Source: Halobacteriovorax marinus
Lineage (GTDB): Bacteria > Bdellovibrionota > Bacteriovoracia > Bacteriovoracales > Bacteriovoracaceae
Length of the DNA stretch: 64,000 nt
Direction: 5' to 3'
NCBI GenBank assembly: GCA_002163155.1
Contig: MAAO01000015.1
Location: forward strand, 186,001 to 250,000
Below the pieces are notes generated by a model that searched no databases, was not told the origin of the DNA, and was given only the letters and a program-made list of their open reading frames with translations. Positions within the stretch are counted from its first letter, which is position 1. Each line of letters begins with the position of its first letter. A program made the position numbers and the translations under genes. Positions 1-8,413 of this stretch are shown here, in pieces.

Positions 1-938
1 GTACAATTGAGGGCACATCCACCAGCAATGATAAGATTCTCAACACCATCAAGAGAGTCCTTGATTTCAGTGACTAATTCTATAAATATCTTTTCAAATA
101 ACTCTTGAACAGAAGCCGCGAGATTTTGAAAATATTCCATTTCACTATCTGCTTCCCAGTCACTCTTACTCTTTCCCGTGTAAGCTCTGGTCCAATCAAG
201 AGAACTCAGCAACTCATCTGTGGAAGAGAAATTAAAACTCTTTCCAAAGGGAGCAAGTCCCATAACTTTTCCAGAGGCACGCTTAGAAGCAAAAATAAAC
301 TCTGCCACCTTTTCATAACAAGTTCCAAGACCTTCGCTGTAGAAGTGTTTTGGAAATTTTGAACTCTGCTTAAACTCTTGCCACTTCTTCCAAACAGGAG
401 TGAGCTTTCCATCCTCTAACAAATAAAGAGAACACTCCTCATGTAATTCACTATGTTCACTTCCAACCAGTGGAAAATCTAAGTGTTCACTTTGAAAATC
501 ACTTCCCTTTGAACCAGCTCCATCAATAATTAAAATAGCGGCCTTCTTAAAGGGTGACATATACTTTGCCACTTGAGCATGACAGTAGTGGTGTGAGAGA
601 AAATCTATATTTTTATTAAACTTCACGGAGAATTTATCTAGCTCTTTCTTAGTGAGATAGTCGTAGAAAGGAATCACCTTATTGAGTTTCTCTTCAAACT
701 CTGAAGGTTTTATCACATCTCTATTTTCACAAATGCGTTGTTCGCGTCCACTTAACTCTTGCTGCAATTTAGACAAAATGAGGTCCGGCCAATTTCCATC
801 AGCTTTCTTGCGGGAGTATCTCTCTAAGAGATAAGTTTTAGGGAATGCACTTATTTCAGGATCAAAGACGCAGACAGATGAGCTAAATAATGTCTTTCCT
901 AGTCCTATGAAAACAGGTGATTTCTTATTCATTTCCAT
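1..938 (-). CDS. Carbamoyltransferase, NodU/CmcH family (partial, C-terminus outside window)
   Basis: The reading frame runs from an ATG to the window edge without a stop (about 312 residues). Recognisable signatures are HHYCHA at residues 116-121 (the metal/active-site histidine motif of the family), IDGAG near 138-142, GKVMGLAPFG further on, and IIAGGCALNC at the edge. These are typical of the TsaD/Kae1-like half of NodU/TobZ-type O-carbamoyltransferases, which transfer a carbamoyl group from carbamoyl phosphate via carbamoyl-AMP to a sugar or secondary metabolite. A second in-frame ATG lies two codons downstream; neither start has a strong ribosome binding site. It follows the sugar-biosynthesis operon on the same strand after a 128-bp gap, so a role in decorating that sugar is plausible but inferred. 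Family call is confident; substrate unknown. Confidence 0.85.
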   Translation of the reverse strand, partial: MEMNKKSPVFIGLGKTLFSSSVCVFDPEISAFPKTYLLERYSRKKADGNWPDLILSKLQQELSGREQRICENRDVIKPSEFEEKLNKVIPFYDYLTKKELDKFSVKFNKNIDFLSHHYCHAQVAKYMSPFKKAAILIIDGAGSKGSDFQSEHLDFPLVGSEHSELHEECSLYLLEDGKLTPVWKKWQEFKQSSKFPKHFYSEGLGTCYEKVAEFIFASKRASGKVMGLAPFGKSFNFSSTDELLSSLDWTRAYTGKSKSDWEADSEMEYFQNLAASVQELFEKIFIELVTEIKDSLDGVENLIIAGGCALNC

Positions 939-1066
939 GACTTATATTATCCACTGATGGGCAGAAAAAGTAAACGAATTGCACCAGTACTAGCTAAGTA
1001 CTAAGAATAGCAGGGCCTAAAGGATTTCTCTAAGTAAGTAGTGCAAATTAAAGGAGGCGAAAAGGC

Positions 1067-2098
1067 CTATTCAAAATATAGAAGCTCAAAATCTCCGCAA
1101 TAACCAGAGCGATCAAAGATATGTTGCCACTCCCTCGGAGAGAAGAATGACTCACAAGTCAGTGCCCAACATTGTAAATTACTGAGTTCTGCTTCATTTC
1201 GGTAAGACTCAGTTGTAATATAGGAATCCTTAGCAACACGACTTATTTCAGAGAGACAGAACTCTAACTCTGGCAGCTCTAAATTGTGAATAGTCATAAG
1301 CGAAATGACCAAATCAAATTCTTTATAAGTGAAATCGAGGGTATTTCGAATGTCATGAATCTTTAGGTCTTTTCTAATTTCTTCTTTAGAATTCTCAATG
1401 GCATATTTAGAAATATCTAAGCCAACGATCTCTATTTCAGGAAGTAGTGAACGGATTTCAAATAGGAGAAAGCCTTTTCCACAACCAAGGTCCAATAATT
1501 TTGATGTATTTGTCAGGTGATAATCATTAATGAGTTTTTCAGCTAAAGACTTCCATCTCCCATCGTACTTGTAACCACCGTAGCCAAATCTTCTGTCCCC
1601 ATCCCAGTAATCTCTTGCGAATAACTTAGAGATTTGCATCTCATGGGCCTTAGCTGGACTCATGCGTTCAAAGTAGTTTCTTGAAGTTGAAGTATGTAAG
1701 CTTTTAAAGTAGGTCTTTTCTCTATTTCTTATATCAATCTTGGTCGCCATGAAGAAATCAAGAAGATCTGTCGTCTCATCTAATGAGTAATTTTCTAAAC
1801 AGAAGTGTAATTTAAGACTCTTTTCTTTTACTACCCTACTCAGTTCTTTAAGAGGTAGTATTTCTCCGCTAATAATATCTACAGAGTAGAATAGAAGATT
1901 GGTGCCATTTTCAACTTCGGACAGAAGAGAGTTTAGTACCTGCCAGCTGCCATCTAGGTTAACTTCTGTATTTCCCAAAGGAAACTCAACCCCTATGCGT
2001 TGACAATAATCTCGAATCACTAGATTCTGCACTTTATGGGGAACAAATGATCCTCTAATTGGTCTAGAAAAGAGGTAACTTGCAAATTTAAAGCTCAT
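1067..2098 (-). CDS. Fusion of a LIC12192-like sporadic-carbohydrate-cluster domain with a SAM-dependent methyltransferase
   Basis: 343 residues. The first ~115 residues (SRPIRGSFVPHKVQNLVIRDYC motif region, then a stretch ending LHFCLEN) resemble the 'sporadic carbohydrate cluster protein, LIC12192 family' as I remember it. From about residue 170 there is a class I methyltransferase, with the SAM-binding loop LDLGCGKG at 202-209 and a further acidic strand (IVGLDIS). I chose the ATG at 2098 rather than an in-frame ATG four codons upstream because GAGG lies six bases before it. It overlaps the end of the oxygenase gene by 11 bp, indicating translational coupling. The likely role is methylating a sugar or a nucleotide-sugar intermediate; the N-terminal domain has no known function. 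The fusion of the two is noteworthy. Confidence 0.75.
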   Translation of the reverse strand: MSFKFASYLFSRPIRGSFVPHKVQNLVIRDYCQRIGVEFPLGNTEVNLDGSWQVLNSLLSEVENGTNLLFYSVDIISGEILPLKELSRVVKEKSLKLHFCLENYSLDETTDLLDFFMATKIDIRNREKTYFKSLHTSTSRNYFERMSPAKAHEMQISKLFARDYWDGDRRFGYGGYKYDGRWKSLAEKLINDYHLTNTSKLLDLGCGKGFLLFEIRSLLPEIEIVGLDISKYAIENSKEEIRKDLKIHDIRNTLDFTYKEFDLVISLMTIHNLELPELEFCLSEISRVAKDSYITTESYRNEAELSNLQCWALTCESFFSPREWQHIFDRSGYCGDFELLYFE

Positions 2099-2813
2099 AA
2101 CTGGCCTCATAATTTAGCGCTAATCTTGTTTGAGTTCCCAATTTATAGGCTTCAAAGTAGCTTAATAATTTCTTATCATGATAAGGACTGAAGTAATTTT
2201 TAAATCTAATATTTAAACTCAGTCTTGTTTCACTATGTTCATTGACCTGATTTCCATGCATCAAAAAGGGAGAGAAGACTAAGGCCTCCCCTACTTTGAG
2301 TTCAATGAACTTCTTCTTTTTTAAATACTTCTTCTCAAGCTCACTTCTTGAAACATTTGCTCTAATATCTTCTTTAATAAGAGCAGAAGTTTCTAGATCA
2401 TAAACAAAGAATGACTTCGTATCATAGACATTAACAAAAGGAATCCATACAACCACTTCATAAGGGGAGTTTCCACAGAGAACGTCTGAATGAAAAGGTA
2501 TGAGAGACTGATCACAACCTGGAATTTGAATATTCACATTAATATTTTTTTGAATAGCAATTTCAGAACCAATCAAAGCATTAAGTTCATCATCAAGAGA
2601 TGAGTAGATGTGATCTTTAACTTCTTTATTTGAAAGGCCACTTATAATTTTAAGTCGCAAATCATTAATCTCAGAGGGTGTAACTAGTTCATGAATATTA
2701 TCAAAGTCTGAAAAACCTAAGATTTTAGACATCTTTAATTTTAAAGAATCAATCTCTTTAAATGAAACTTTAGCAAAACCATTTCTAGTGTAGTGATCAA
2801 TGAAATTATCCAT
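2088..2813 (-). CDS. 2-oxoglutarate/Fe(II)-dependent oxygenase of a carbohydrate cluster (PhyH-like)
   Basis: 241 residues with the facial triad visible: H108-S-D110 (in IPFHSD) and H186 (in FLMHGN), followed by R197 (ETRLSLN), the usual 2-oxoglutarate carboxylate anchor. This is the arrangement of phytanoyl-CoA-dioxygenase-like enzymes. A dedicated subfamily of such oxygenases occurs in the same 'sporadic carbohydrate cluster' as the LIC12192 protein, which fits the neighbours here. It probably hydroxylates or oxidises a sugar intermediate. It overlaps the upstream transketolase gene by 8 bp and the downstream methyltransferase by 11 bp. The substrate cannot be read from the sequence. Confidence 0.8.
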   Translation of the reverse strand: MDNFIDHYTRNGFAKVSFKEIDSLKLKMSKILGFSDFDNIHELVTPSEINDLRLKIISGLSNKEVKDHIYSSLDDELNALIGSEIAIQKNINVNIQIPGCDQSLIPFHSDVLCGNSPYEVVVWIPFVNVYDTKSFFVYDLETSALIKEDIRANVSRSELEKKYLKKKKFIELKVGEALVFSPFLMHGNQVNEHSETRLSLNIRFKNYFSPYHDKKLLSYFEAYKLGTQTRLALNYEASYEL

Positions 2814-3729
2814 CTATTCCCTCTAAGAGTTTCTTAGCTATAACTTCTGGTGTGACTCCGAAGAATTCTAACAACTCCTCTTGCCTTCCATATTCATGAA
2901 CATAATCTGTTCCTAAATGAAAATGTGCAAACTTTACAAAGATCTCTTTTTCAAACAAAGTTTGAGAAACAATTGATCCAAGTCCACCATATTTTAAGTG
3001 TTCTTCAACAACGACAACTTTCTTATGTGACTTTGCATAATGTTCTAGAGACTTATCATCTAAAGGTTTCACGGTAGAGTTATGTAGAACATGTGCCACA
3101 AGACCTTTTTCCGCAAGAATCTTTTGAATATCTAAACAGCGCTGAAGCATTATCCCTGTTGTCACCAGGAGAATATCACCACTCTCACTTTCACCAAAGT
3201 ACTGTGCCTTACCAATTTTAATATTCTTAGTTTTAGTCACAAGTGGATCGCCACCTTTTCCTAAACGAATATAAATAGGACCTTGATGAGTTAAGCTATC
3301 TTGCATGAGTGCTTGCATTTCAAACTCATCAGCGGGGGCGAGAACTGTAATATTTGGAAGACCTTGTAAAATAGCGAAATCATCGAGACAAGTATGAGTA
3401 TAACCTAGCGGTCCATAAACAAGACCACCACCATTTCCATACAGTCTCACATTGAGATTCTCCGCACAGATATCTATCGCCAATTGCTCTAAACTTCTCT
3501 TCACAAGAAATGTCGCAATGGTATTAACATAAACTATGTGACCATCCATCGAAAGTCCTGCGGCCATTCCTAAAACATGGGCCTCACTAATACCTTCCAT
3601 AAAGAATTGTTCTGGTCTTTCAGTTTTTAAATCTTCTAAAACACCTGGTCCTAGATCTGATCCTATAAAGATGACTTGATCATTCTTCTTTGCCATTTCT
3701 GAAATTGTTTTAAGACCCATTTTTCTCAT
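2806..3729 (-). CDS. Transketolase-like enzyme, C-terminal (pyrimidine-binding) subunit
   Basis: 307 residues corresponding to the pyrimidine-binding and C-terminal domains of transketolase/DXS. The catalytic glutamate is in EGISEAHVLGMAAGLS (about residues 46-60), and the C-terminal domain begins with GDILLVTTG. It works as a complex with the adjacent N-terminal subunit, binding thiamine diphosphate at their interface. Split transketolases of this kind are common in secondary-metabolite and surface-sugar clusters, where they move a two-carbon ketol unit. The start overlaps the upstream subunit's stop by 4 bp (ATGA), consistent with equimolar production. A general pentose-phosphate role cannot be excluded, but the context argues for a dedicated pathway enzyme. 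Confidence 0.9.
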   Translation of the reverse strand: MRKMGLKTISEMAKKNDQVIFIGSDLGPGVLEDLKTERPEQFFMEGISEAHVLGMAAGLSMDGHIVYVNTIATFLVKRSLEQLAIDICAENLNVRLYGNGGGLVYGPLGYTHTCLDDFAILQGLPNITVLAPADEFEMQALMQDSLTHQGPIYIRLGKGGDPLVTKTKNIKIGKAQYFGESESGDILLVTTGIMLQRCLDIQKILAEKGLVAHVLHNSTVKPLDDKSLEHYAKSHKKVVVVEEHLKYGGLGSIVSQTLFEKEIFVKFAHFHLGTDYVHEYGRQEELLEFFGVTPEVIAKKLLEGIDG

Positions 3730-4526
3730 TTTAGGCCTCCCAACAATTCATCTATGTCACTTTGATTTAATTTACTCTTATGATGCCAGGCTAAGTTACC
3801 TTCTAGTAGCTTATGACCTTGCCCTTTGATTGTGTGGCAAATAATTGCTGTCGGTTTTCCCTCAGTAGTTTTGAGGTGATCGATTAAGCTATCAGCTTCA
3901 TTAACCATATCAACTTCATGCACAGTAAAACCAAAACTCTTCCACTTATCTCCAAAGGGAGCAAGGGAGCAGACTTCATCAACAGGGCCGTAAGATTGAA
4001 ATTTATTGTGATCGATTAGAACAATGAGATTATCGAGACGATTCTTTGCGGCAGATAGAGCGGCTTCCCAAATTGTTCCTTCATTACATTCACCGTCACC
4101 AAGAACGACAGTGACCATTTTCTTAGATTGATTCTTCTTTAAAGAAAGCGCCATTCCAATTCCAACAGAAAGGCCATGACCAAGAGATCCCGTAGAAACT
4201 TCCACGCCAGGAACTTTTAATCTAGCAGGGTGTCCGCCTAGGATTCCTCCAACTTTACAAAACTTATGATATTCATCTTTTGAGATAAATCCTAAATCAC
4301 TTAGAATGGCATAGAGAGCGAGACAACCATGGCCTTTACTCAAAATTACGCGATCTCTATCTAGAGATGTAAAAGAATCTGGTGTCAGATTAAATTTCTT
4401 ATAATAGAGAGTGACTAAAATCTCAACAAGAGAAAAAGCCGAAGGAAGATGACCTCTGCCACCTTTGATAAATATGTCTAAGATCTCTTTTCGAATATCT
4501 AGGCATTTATTTTGAAAATCTTTCAT
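3726..4526 (-). CDS. Transketolase-like enzyme, N-terminal (thiamine diphosphate-binding) subunit
   Basis: 266 residues matching the PP domain of transketolase: GRGHLPSAFS near the N-terminus, SKGHGCLALYA, GSLGHGLSVGIGMAL, and the ThDP/Mg2+ motif GDGECNEGTIWEA (about residues 142-154) followed by a conserved DHN. Paired with the C-terminal subunit encoded immediately downstream. It overlaps the end of the HAD/kinase fusion gene by 20 bp. Its position between nucleotide-sugar enzymes and an oxygenase suggests ketol transfer onto or from a sugar; supply of erythrose 4-phosphate for the aro genes at the head of the same operon is an alternative. Confidence 0.9.
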   Translation of the reverse strand: MKDFQNKCLDIRKEILDIFIKGGRGHLPSAFSLVEILVTLYYKKFNLTPDSFTSLDRDRVILSKGHGCLALYAILSDLGFISKDEYHKFCKVGGILGGHPARLKVPGVEVSTGSLGHGLSVGIGMALSLKKNQSKKMVTVVLGDGECNEGTIWEAALSAAKNRLDNLIVLIDHNKFQSYGPVDEVCSLAPFGDKWKSFGFTVHEVDMVNEADSLIDHLKTTEGKPTAIICHTIKGQGHKLLEGNLAWHHKSKLNQSDIDELLGGLK

Positions 4527-5934
4527 TGATTAAATCTACTACCGTTTTATTCCAAGACCAATAGTCTAGACCTTGGTCTCTGTTACTTTCCATAATAGTA
4601 ACAAGGCTTTCAGATTTTGTTAAATTTTCAGGATTTTTAGCACAAATCAGCACCCATTCGAGGGCAATTAAGTCGTAGAATTTTACTACCCTATTCCAAA
4701 ATTGCTGATCTTTAATAGAAAGTTCATCAAAGAGGTCAATGAGCATCAAAAACTCTTCTCTTTTCAGAGTATTTCCCAAATGATGAACAGCGTTTAGAAA
4801 AGTTCGTGCAAGATCATCTAAACCAAATGACTCATAGTCGAATATGAGAAGCTCATTCCCTATTCTTCCGAAGTTATGCTTAAAGAAATCAGGTAAACAG
4901 AGGCTTCGTGGTATAGATTTCTTATTAATCGAAGTTTTCACTTTGATTTGGTCGAAAATATTTCTGACTCTCTCATGAAGTGAAGTACTCACAATCCCTT
5001 GCAACTCTATTAGCCGTCCCTCAATATTTGCGAAATAGCTCATTTCATTTGAAATTCCGTGAGTGGCCATGAATCCAATATCCCGACGACGTTCTTGTAG
5101 CTTTTGAAAAAAACTTAGATATTCATCACAAAACCATTGATCAATGTGGCCAATTTTTTCAAATTCAATAAATTCTTCCACAAGCATGTGATCACTTTGA
5201 AAAACCACGTTGGCATAATTTCTAATATCAAGAGAAAGAGATACCCTTTCTCTAAGAGATCGCTGCTTATTTATAAAAGTCTTAAAGAAGTACCTTTGAT
5301 CTTGGTTTTCTAAAATATATGAACTCTTTCCAAGGCCAGTCATAGATGTTGGAAAGAAATTAAACTTCTTAAAGAAGTTAAAGAGATCGAAGATCATCTC
5401 CCATGAACCTAGGGCAAAGTGGTCTTTTGAATAGTGAGCAAAGAGAATCTTAAAATTTATAGTTTTACTCTCTGCTAAGATTTCTTCAAGGTCATCGATG
5501 ACTACATCAAATTTACCGCGATTAAGATAATCACATTTATCACTGAAGCTATCAAAGAATTGAATAGAGTCTTCAGAGAGACCAATTTGTTTAATTTTCT
5601 TAAGGGCACTCTCTCTCAAGTTAAAACGCCCACAAAGACTCTTTTTAGACTTATGGCTAATGATTTCCACTTCAAAGCCCTGAGACTTGAAGTAGTTAAA
5701 GACTTTTAAAAAATCTCCTTCCTCTCCAGACTCTAGGATCAATTCACCGTAACAACGTCCTTGAACTTCAATCCATTTTTTAGGCCACTCGTATTCATTG
5801 GAGTTTTTAAGAAATATTTTAATTTCATTTTTAGAAAGGGATTTATCGATAGTTACATTTTCGAGGAGGCAAGCTTTATGAAAAAGCTCACTATAATCAA
5901 CAATGGTATTGTCAAAATCAATGGCAATTTTCAT
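4507..5934 (-). CDS. Two-domain protein: HAD-type phosphatase fused to an aminoglycoside-phosphotransferase-like kinase
   Basis: 475 residues. Residues 1-180 carry HAD motifs: motif I DFDNT with D6 and D8, a motif II serine in EIISHKS, and motif IV VVIDDLEE. From about residue 195 a kinase-like fold follows: GLGKSSYIL glycine-loop region, RYFFKTF with the likely ATP lysine, and a catalytic segment LPDFFKHNF then FDYESFG. Compared with the APH/choline-kinase consensus HGDxxxxN...D, the aspartate and asparagine are kept but the histidine-glycine pair is replaced by Leu-Pro. A phosphatase and a sugar kinase on one chain may swap the phosphate position of a sugar before nucleotidyl transfer. It overlaps both neighbours (17 and 20 bp). 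The precise reaction is unknown. Confidence 0.75.
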   Translation of the reverse strand: MKIAIDFDNTIVDYSELFHKACLLENVTIDKSLSKNEIKIFLKNSNEYEWPKKWIEVQGRCYGELILESGEEGDFLKVFNYFKSQGFEVEIISHKSKKSLCGRFNLRESALKKIKQIGLSEDSIQFFDSFSDKCDYLNRGKFDVVIDDLEEILAESKTINFKILFAHYSKDHFALGSWEMIFDLFNFFKKFNFFPTSMTGLGKSSYILENQDQRYFFKTFINKQRSLRERVSLSLDIRNYANVVFQSDHMLVEEFIEFEKIGHIDQWFCDEYLSFFQKLQERRRDIGFMATHGISNEMSYFANIEGRLIELQGIVSTSLHERVRNIFDQIKVKTSINKKSIPRSLCLPDFFKHNFGRIGNELLIFDYESFGLDDLARTFLNAVHHLGNTLKREEFLMLIDLFDELSIKDQQFWNRVVKFYDLIALEWVLICAKNPENLTKSESLVTIMESNRDQGLDYWSWNKTVVDLINERFSK

Positions 5935-6919
5935 CTATTTCTTTTTCACTTAGGTATTTAACATTGAAGTACTTATCGTCTTCAAATGAGTTGGGAATAA
6001 CTCCCTCTTTAAATTTTAAAATAAGATCAGCTACAGCTTCACGAATACTCTTCTTGGCCACAAATCCCAACTTCTCTTCAATTCTCTTTGAAGAGATATG
6101 ATAAGAGCGGATATCATCAGAGTGTTCCACAATAACTTTTTCTACATCAGCTTCTGTAGCTATCATATTAGCAAGTTCCAATACGGTATGGTTTTCTCCA
6201 CCCACATTGAAAACTTCTCCAGAAATTTTTCTAGTATCAACTTCTAACAATGAGAGATAACATCTCACCATATCATCAATATGAATATTTGGTCTCTTTT
6301 GGCTTCCACCAAAGACCTTAACAAGATCCTTATTCACTGCGAAGTTAGTCAGTATATTTACGACAACATCGAGTCTTAACCTTTCAGAATATCCACATAC
6401 TGTGGCAGGTCTAACTGCAACGGTAGTAAATTCTTCACTATTATATCTCATTAGAATCTCTTCACAGAGCGCCTTATATTTTGAGTAATCCGTTAAAGGA
6501 TCTAATGCTAGATCTTCAGTCACATGACTTTCTTCTTTAACACCGTAGACGCTGGAAGATGAAGCATAGATAAAACGACTAACGCCGCTCTTTTTGGCAA
6601 TTTTCACTATATCTTCGAAACAATCATAATTAATAGATTTAGAAAGTTTTGGATTTAAATCATAGGAAGGATCATTTGAGATACAGGCCAAGTGAATAAA
6701 ATCAGTACAGCCTAGTGTGGCTTTTTGAAGTTTATCAAGATCTCTAATATCTTCTTTATAACAAGTCACACGATCAGACATGGCATCAAAAACATCAGTA
6801 CCAATAAACCAAAACAGATCAAAGACGACGACGCTATAACCTTCGCTGTAGAGTTTTTTTACAAGCTCTACACCCACATAACCTGCGCCACCGGTGACGA
6901 GAACTTTTCTATTCTTCAC
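5918..6919 (-). CDS. NAD-dependent epimerase/dehydratase (extended SDR)
   Basis: 333 residues. The Rossmann motif GGAGYVG lies at residues 10-16, followed by an acidic strand end (VVFDLF), the active-site serine region YASSSSVYG and the YxxxK motif (YSKYK, about residue 147). Enzymes of this family act on nucleotide sugars: 4-epimerases, 4,6-dehydratases or 4-reductases. The YDLNPKLS segment differs from canonical GalE. It is one of two adjacent SDR genes in the coupled operon, overlapping the previous one by 11 bp. It probably supplies a keto- or epimerised sugar to the downstream transketolase and oxygenase. Confidence 0.85.
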   Translation of the reverse strand: MKNRKVLVTGGAGYVGVELVKKLYSEGYSVVVFDLFWFIGTDVFDAMSDRVTCYKEDIRDLDKLQKATLGCTDFIHLACISNDPSYDLNPKLSKSINYDCFEDIVKIAKKSGVSRFIYASSSSVYGVKEESHVTEDLALDPLTDYSKYKALCEEILMRYNSEEFTTVAVRPATVCGYSERLRLDVVVNILTNFAVNKDLVKVFGGSQKRPNIHIDDMVRCYLSLLEVDTRKISGEVFNVGGENHTVLELANMIATEADVEKVIVEHSDDIRSYHISSKRIEEKLGFVAKKSIREAVADLILKFKEGVIPNSFEDDKYFNVKYLSEKEIDENCH

Positions 6920-7910
6920 AATCTGTTCCTAGAAATTTAAACCACGACTTAGTCTCATCTACAATTTCAGAAGTGGACCAAACCTTAGCTTTCTTCCAAT
7001 AATCAATATTCTTTAAAATTTCTGCAACTCCATCAGCAAAGGACACTTCAGCGTGCCAATTGAGTTTATTTGCAATTTTGGAACTATCTCCGTGAGTACG
7101 ATCAGGTTCACCTGGTCTCTTGGGAATAAACTCTACTCCATGTCCATCTAAGAGAGAAATTAATGTATTTACGCTCTGAGGTTTCCCCGTGGCCACATTA
7201 AATATCTCTTGAAAGCACTTAGAAGTTGCAGCACTGAGAAAGGCCTTCGCTACATCAGTAACAAAGACAAAATCTCTAACTTGCTCTCCGTCACCCACTA
7301 CAGTAAAAGGTTTATTGGCCAATTTCTGTGCTAAGAAAACACCAAAAACCGCACCATAAGTTCCGTTTGTTCTAGATCTTGGACCATAGACATTAAAGAG
7401 TCTTAAAGAATTTACTTCAATATTATATATTTTTCCCCAGTGAAGAAGCGCCTCTTCACCCATTAGCTTGGTTTGCGCGTAGGGATATTCTGGCGAAAGA
7501 GCATCAGTTTCACTCGTTGGAAAATTTGTAGCTATTCCATAACAGCTTGAAGACGCCGCATAGACAACTCTCTTAATAGAATTAAATCTTGCCGCTTCGA
7601 GAACATTCACTGTTCCAGTAACATTCACATCAAAATATTTTTTTGGATTTTCCACAGAAGGAACAATATCTGCTTTTCCTGCCAAATGAAAAATCACATC
7701 ACAACCAACAGAGGCCTCAGACAAGCGATCAAAGTTTAAAATATCATCTTCAATAAAAGTAAAAGAGTTACTCTTTAAGGCATGAGATAGATTTTCAAGA
7801 TTCCCGTCGTCTAAGTTATCAAAGCAAATCACTTCAAACTTTTCTTCTAAGAGAAGATCAATAAGATGACTTCCGATAAATCCGGCACCACCAGTAACGA
7901 GTGCTTTCAT
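6909..7910 (-). CDS. NAD-dependent nucleotide-sugar epimerase/dehydratase (GalE/WbpP-like SDR)
   Basis: 333 residues starting MKALVTGGAGFIGSH, with a GKADIVPSVENP segment, AASSSCYG, YAQTK (catalytic Tyr/Lys, about residue 147), RLFNVYGPR and RDFVFVTDV. All are standard for UDP-hexose 4-epimerase-like SDRs. Start and stop overlap neighbours (1 bp upstream, 11 bp downstream). The combination with a dedicated nucleotidyltransferase gene just upstream implies that the sugar is activated first and then modified by the two SDRs. Confidence 0.88.
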   Translation of the reverse strand: MKALVTGGAGFIGSHLIDLLLEEKFEVICFDNLDDGNLENLSHALKSNSFTFIEDDILNFDRLSEASVGCDVIFHLAGKADIVPSVENPKKYFDVNVTGTVNVLEAARFNSIKRVVYAASSSCYGIATNFPTSETDALSPEYPYAQTKLMGEEALLHWGKIYNIEVNSLRLFNVYGPRSRTNGTYGAVFGVFLAQKLANKPFTVVGDGEQVRDFVFVTDVAKAFLSAATSKCFQEIFNVATGKPQSVNTLISLLDGHGVEFIPKRPGEPDRTHGDSSKIANKLNWHAEVSFADGVAEILKNIDYWKKAKVWSTSEIVDETKSWFKFLGTDCEE

Positions 7911-8413
7911 TATTTATCCTTTAAGTAATTATTTATAATATCTGTTGAACTGAGTTGGATATCATTGGTGTAGTGAATAATACCACCTGATGATTCCACT
8001 GACTCTACTTCTGCACCTATATTTCCCGTAGGATCCTTAGCGTGTTCAATATAGTCATTACCCTTAAAGTAGATATCAGGTTGAAACTTCTTTAACATTG
8101 CAATAGCGTGGGGAGAATTATTGATAAAACAATAATCGATATACAATAGAGATGCTAAGTATTCAATTCTCTCAATTTGTTTATAAAAAGGTCTTCCATC
8201 ACCTTTAATGACAAATTCATCAGGAGTGATGGAACAAAAGAGAATATCAACATTACTCTTGGCCTCTTGAAAATGTCTCAGGTGACCTAAGTGAATAAAA
8301 TCAAAAGTACCGTGGCATAATCCAACAGTTATCGATTTTTCTTTAAAAGACTTTCTCTTATAGATGGCATCATCTAAAGATAGATGCTTATTTTTTAGTT
8401 CACTAAGAATCAC
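7910..8413 (-). CDS. Cytidylyltransferase-like sugar-phosphate nucleotidyltransferase (RfaE domain II type)
   Basis: 167 residues with the HxGH signature in GTFDFIHLGHLRHF, and a later ISSTD segment (SSTDII) that serves nucleotide binding in this fold. The family joins CMP/ADP to a sugar or alditol phosphate (RfaE/HldE C-terminal domain, TagD). I chose the GTG at 8413 because GAGG lies nine bases upstream and the protein then begins MILSELKNK, as usual for RfaE-type domains; an ATG 17 codons upstream lies inside aroA and is less likely. It overlaps the aroA stop by 11 bp. There is no fused kinase domain; the downstream HAD/kinase fusion may play that part. Confidence 0.82.
   Translation of the reverse strand: MILSELKNKHLSLDDAIYKRKSFKEKSITVGLCHGTFDFIHLGHLRHFQEAKSNVDILFCSITPDEFVIKGDGRPFYKQIERIEYLASLLYIDYCFINNSPHAIAMLKKFQPDIYFKGNDYIEHAKDPTGNIGAEVESVESSGGIIHYTNDIQLSSTDIINNYLKDK

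Noticed and set aside
1014-1066. AGGCC/GCCT hairpin after the methyltransferase as a terminator
   Set aside because: Only four base pairs with a poor T tract; too weak to annotate.
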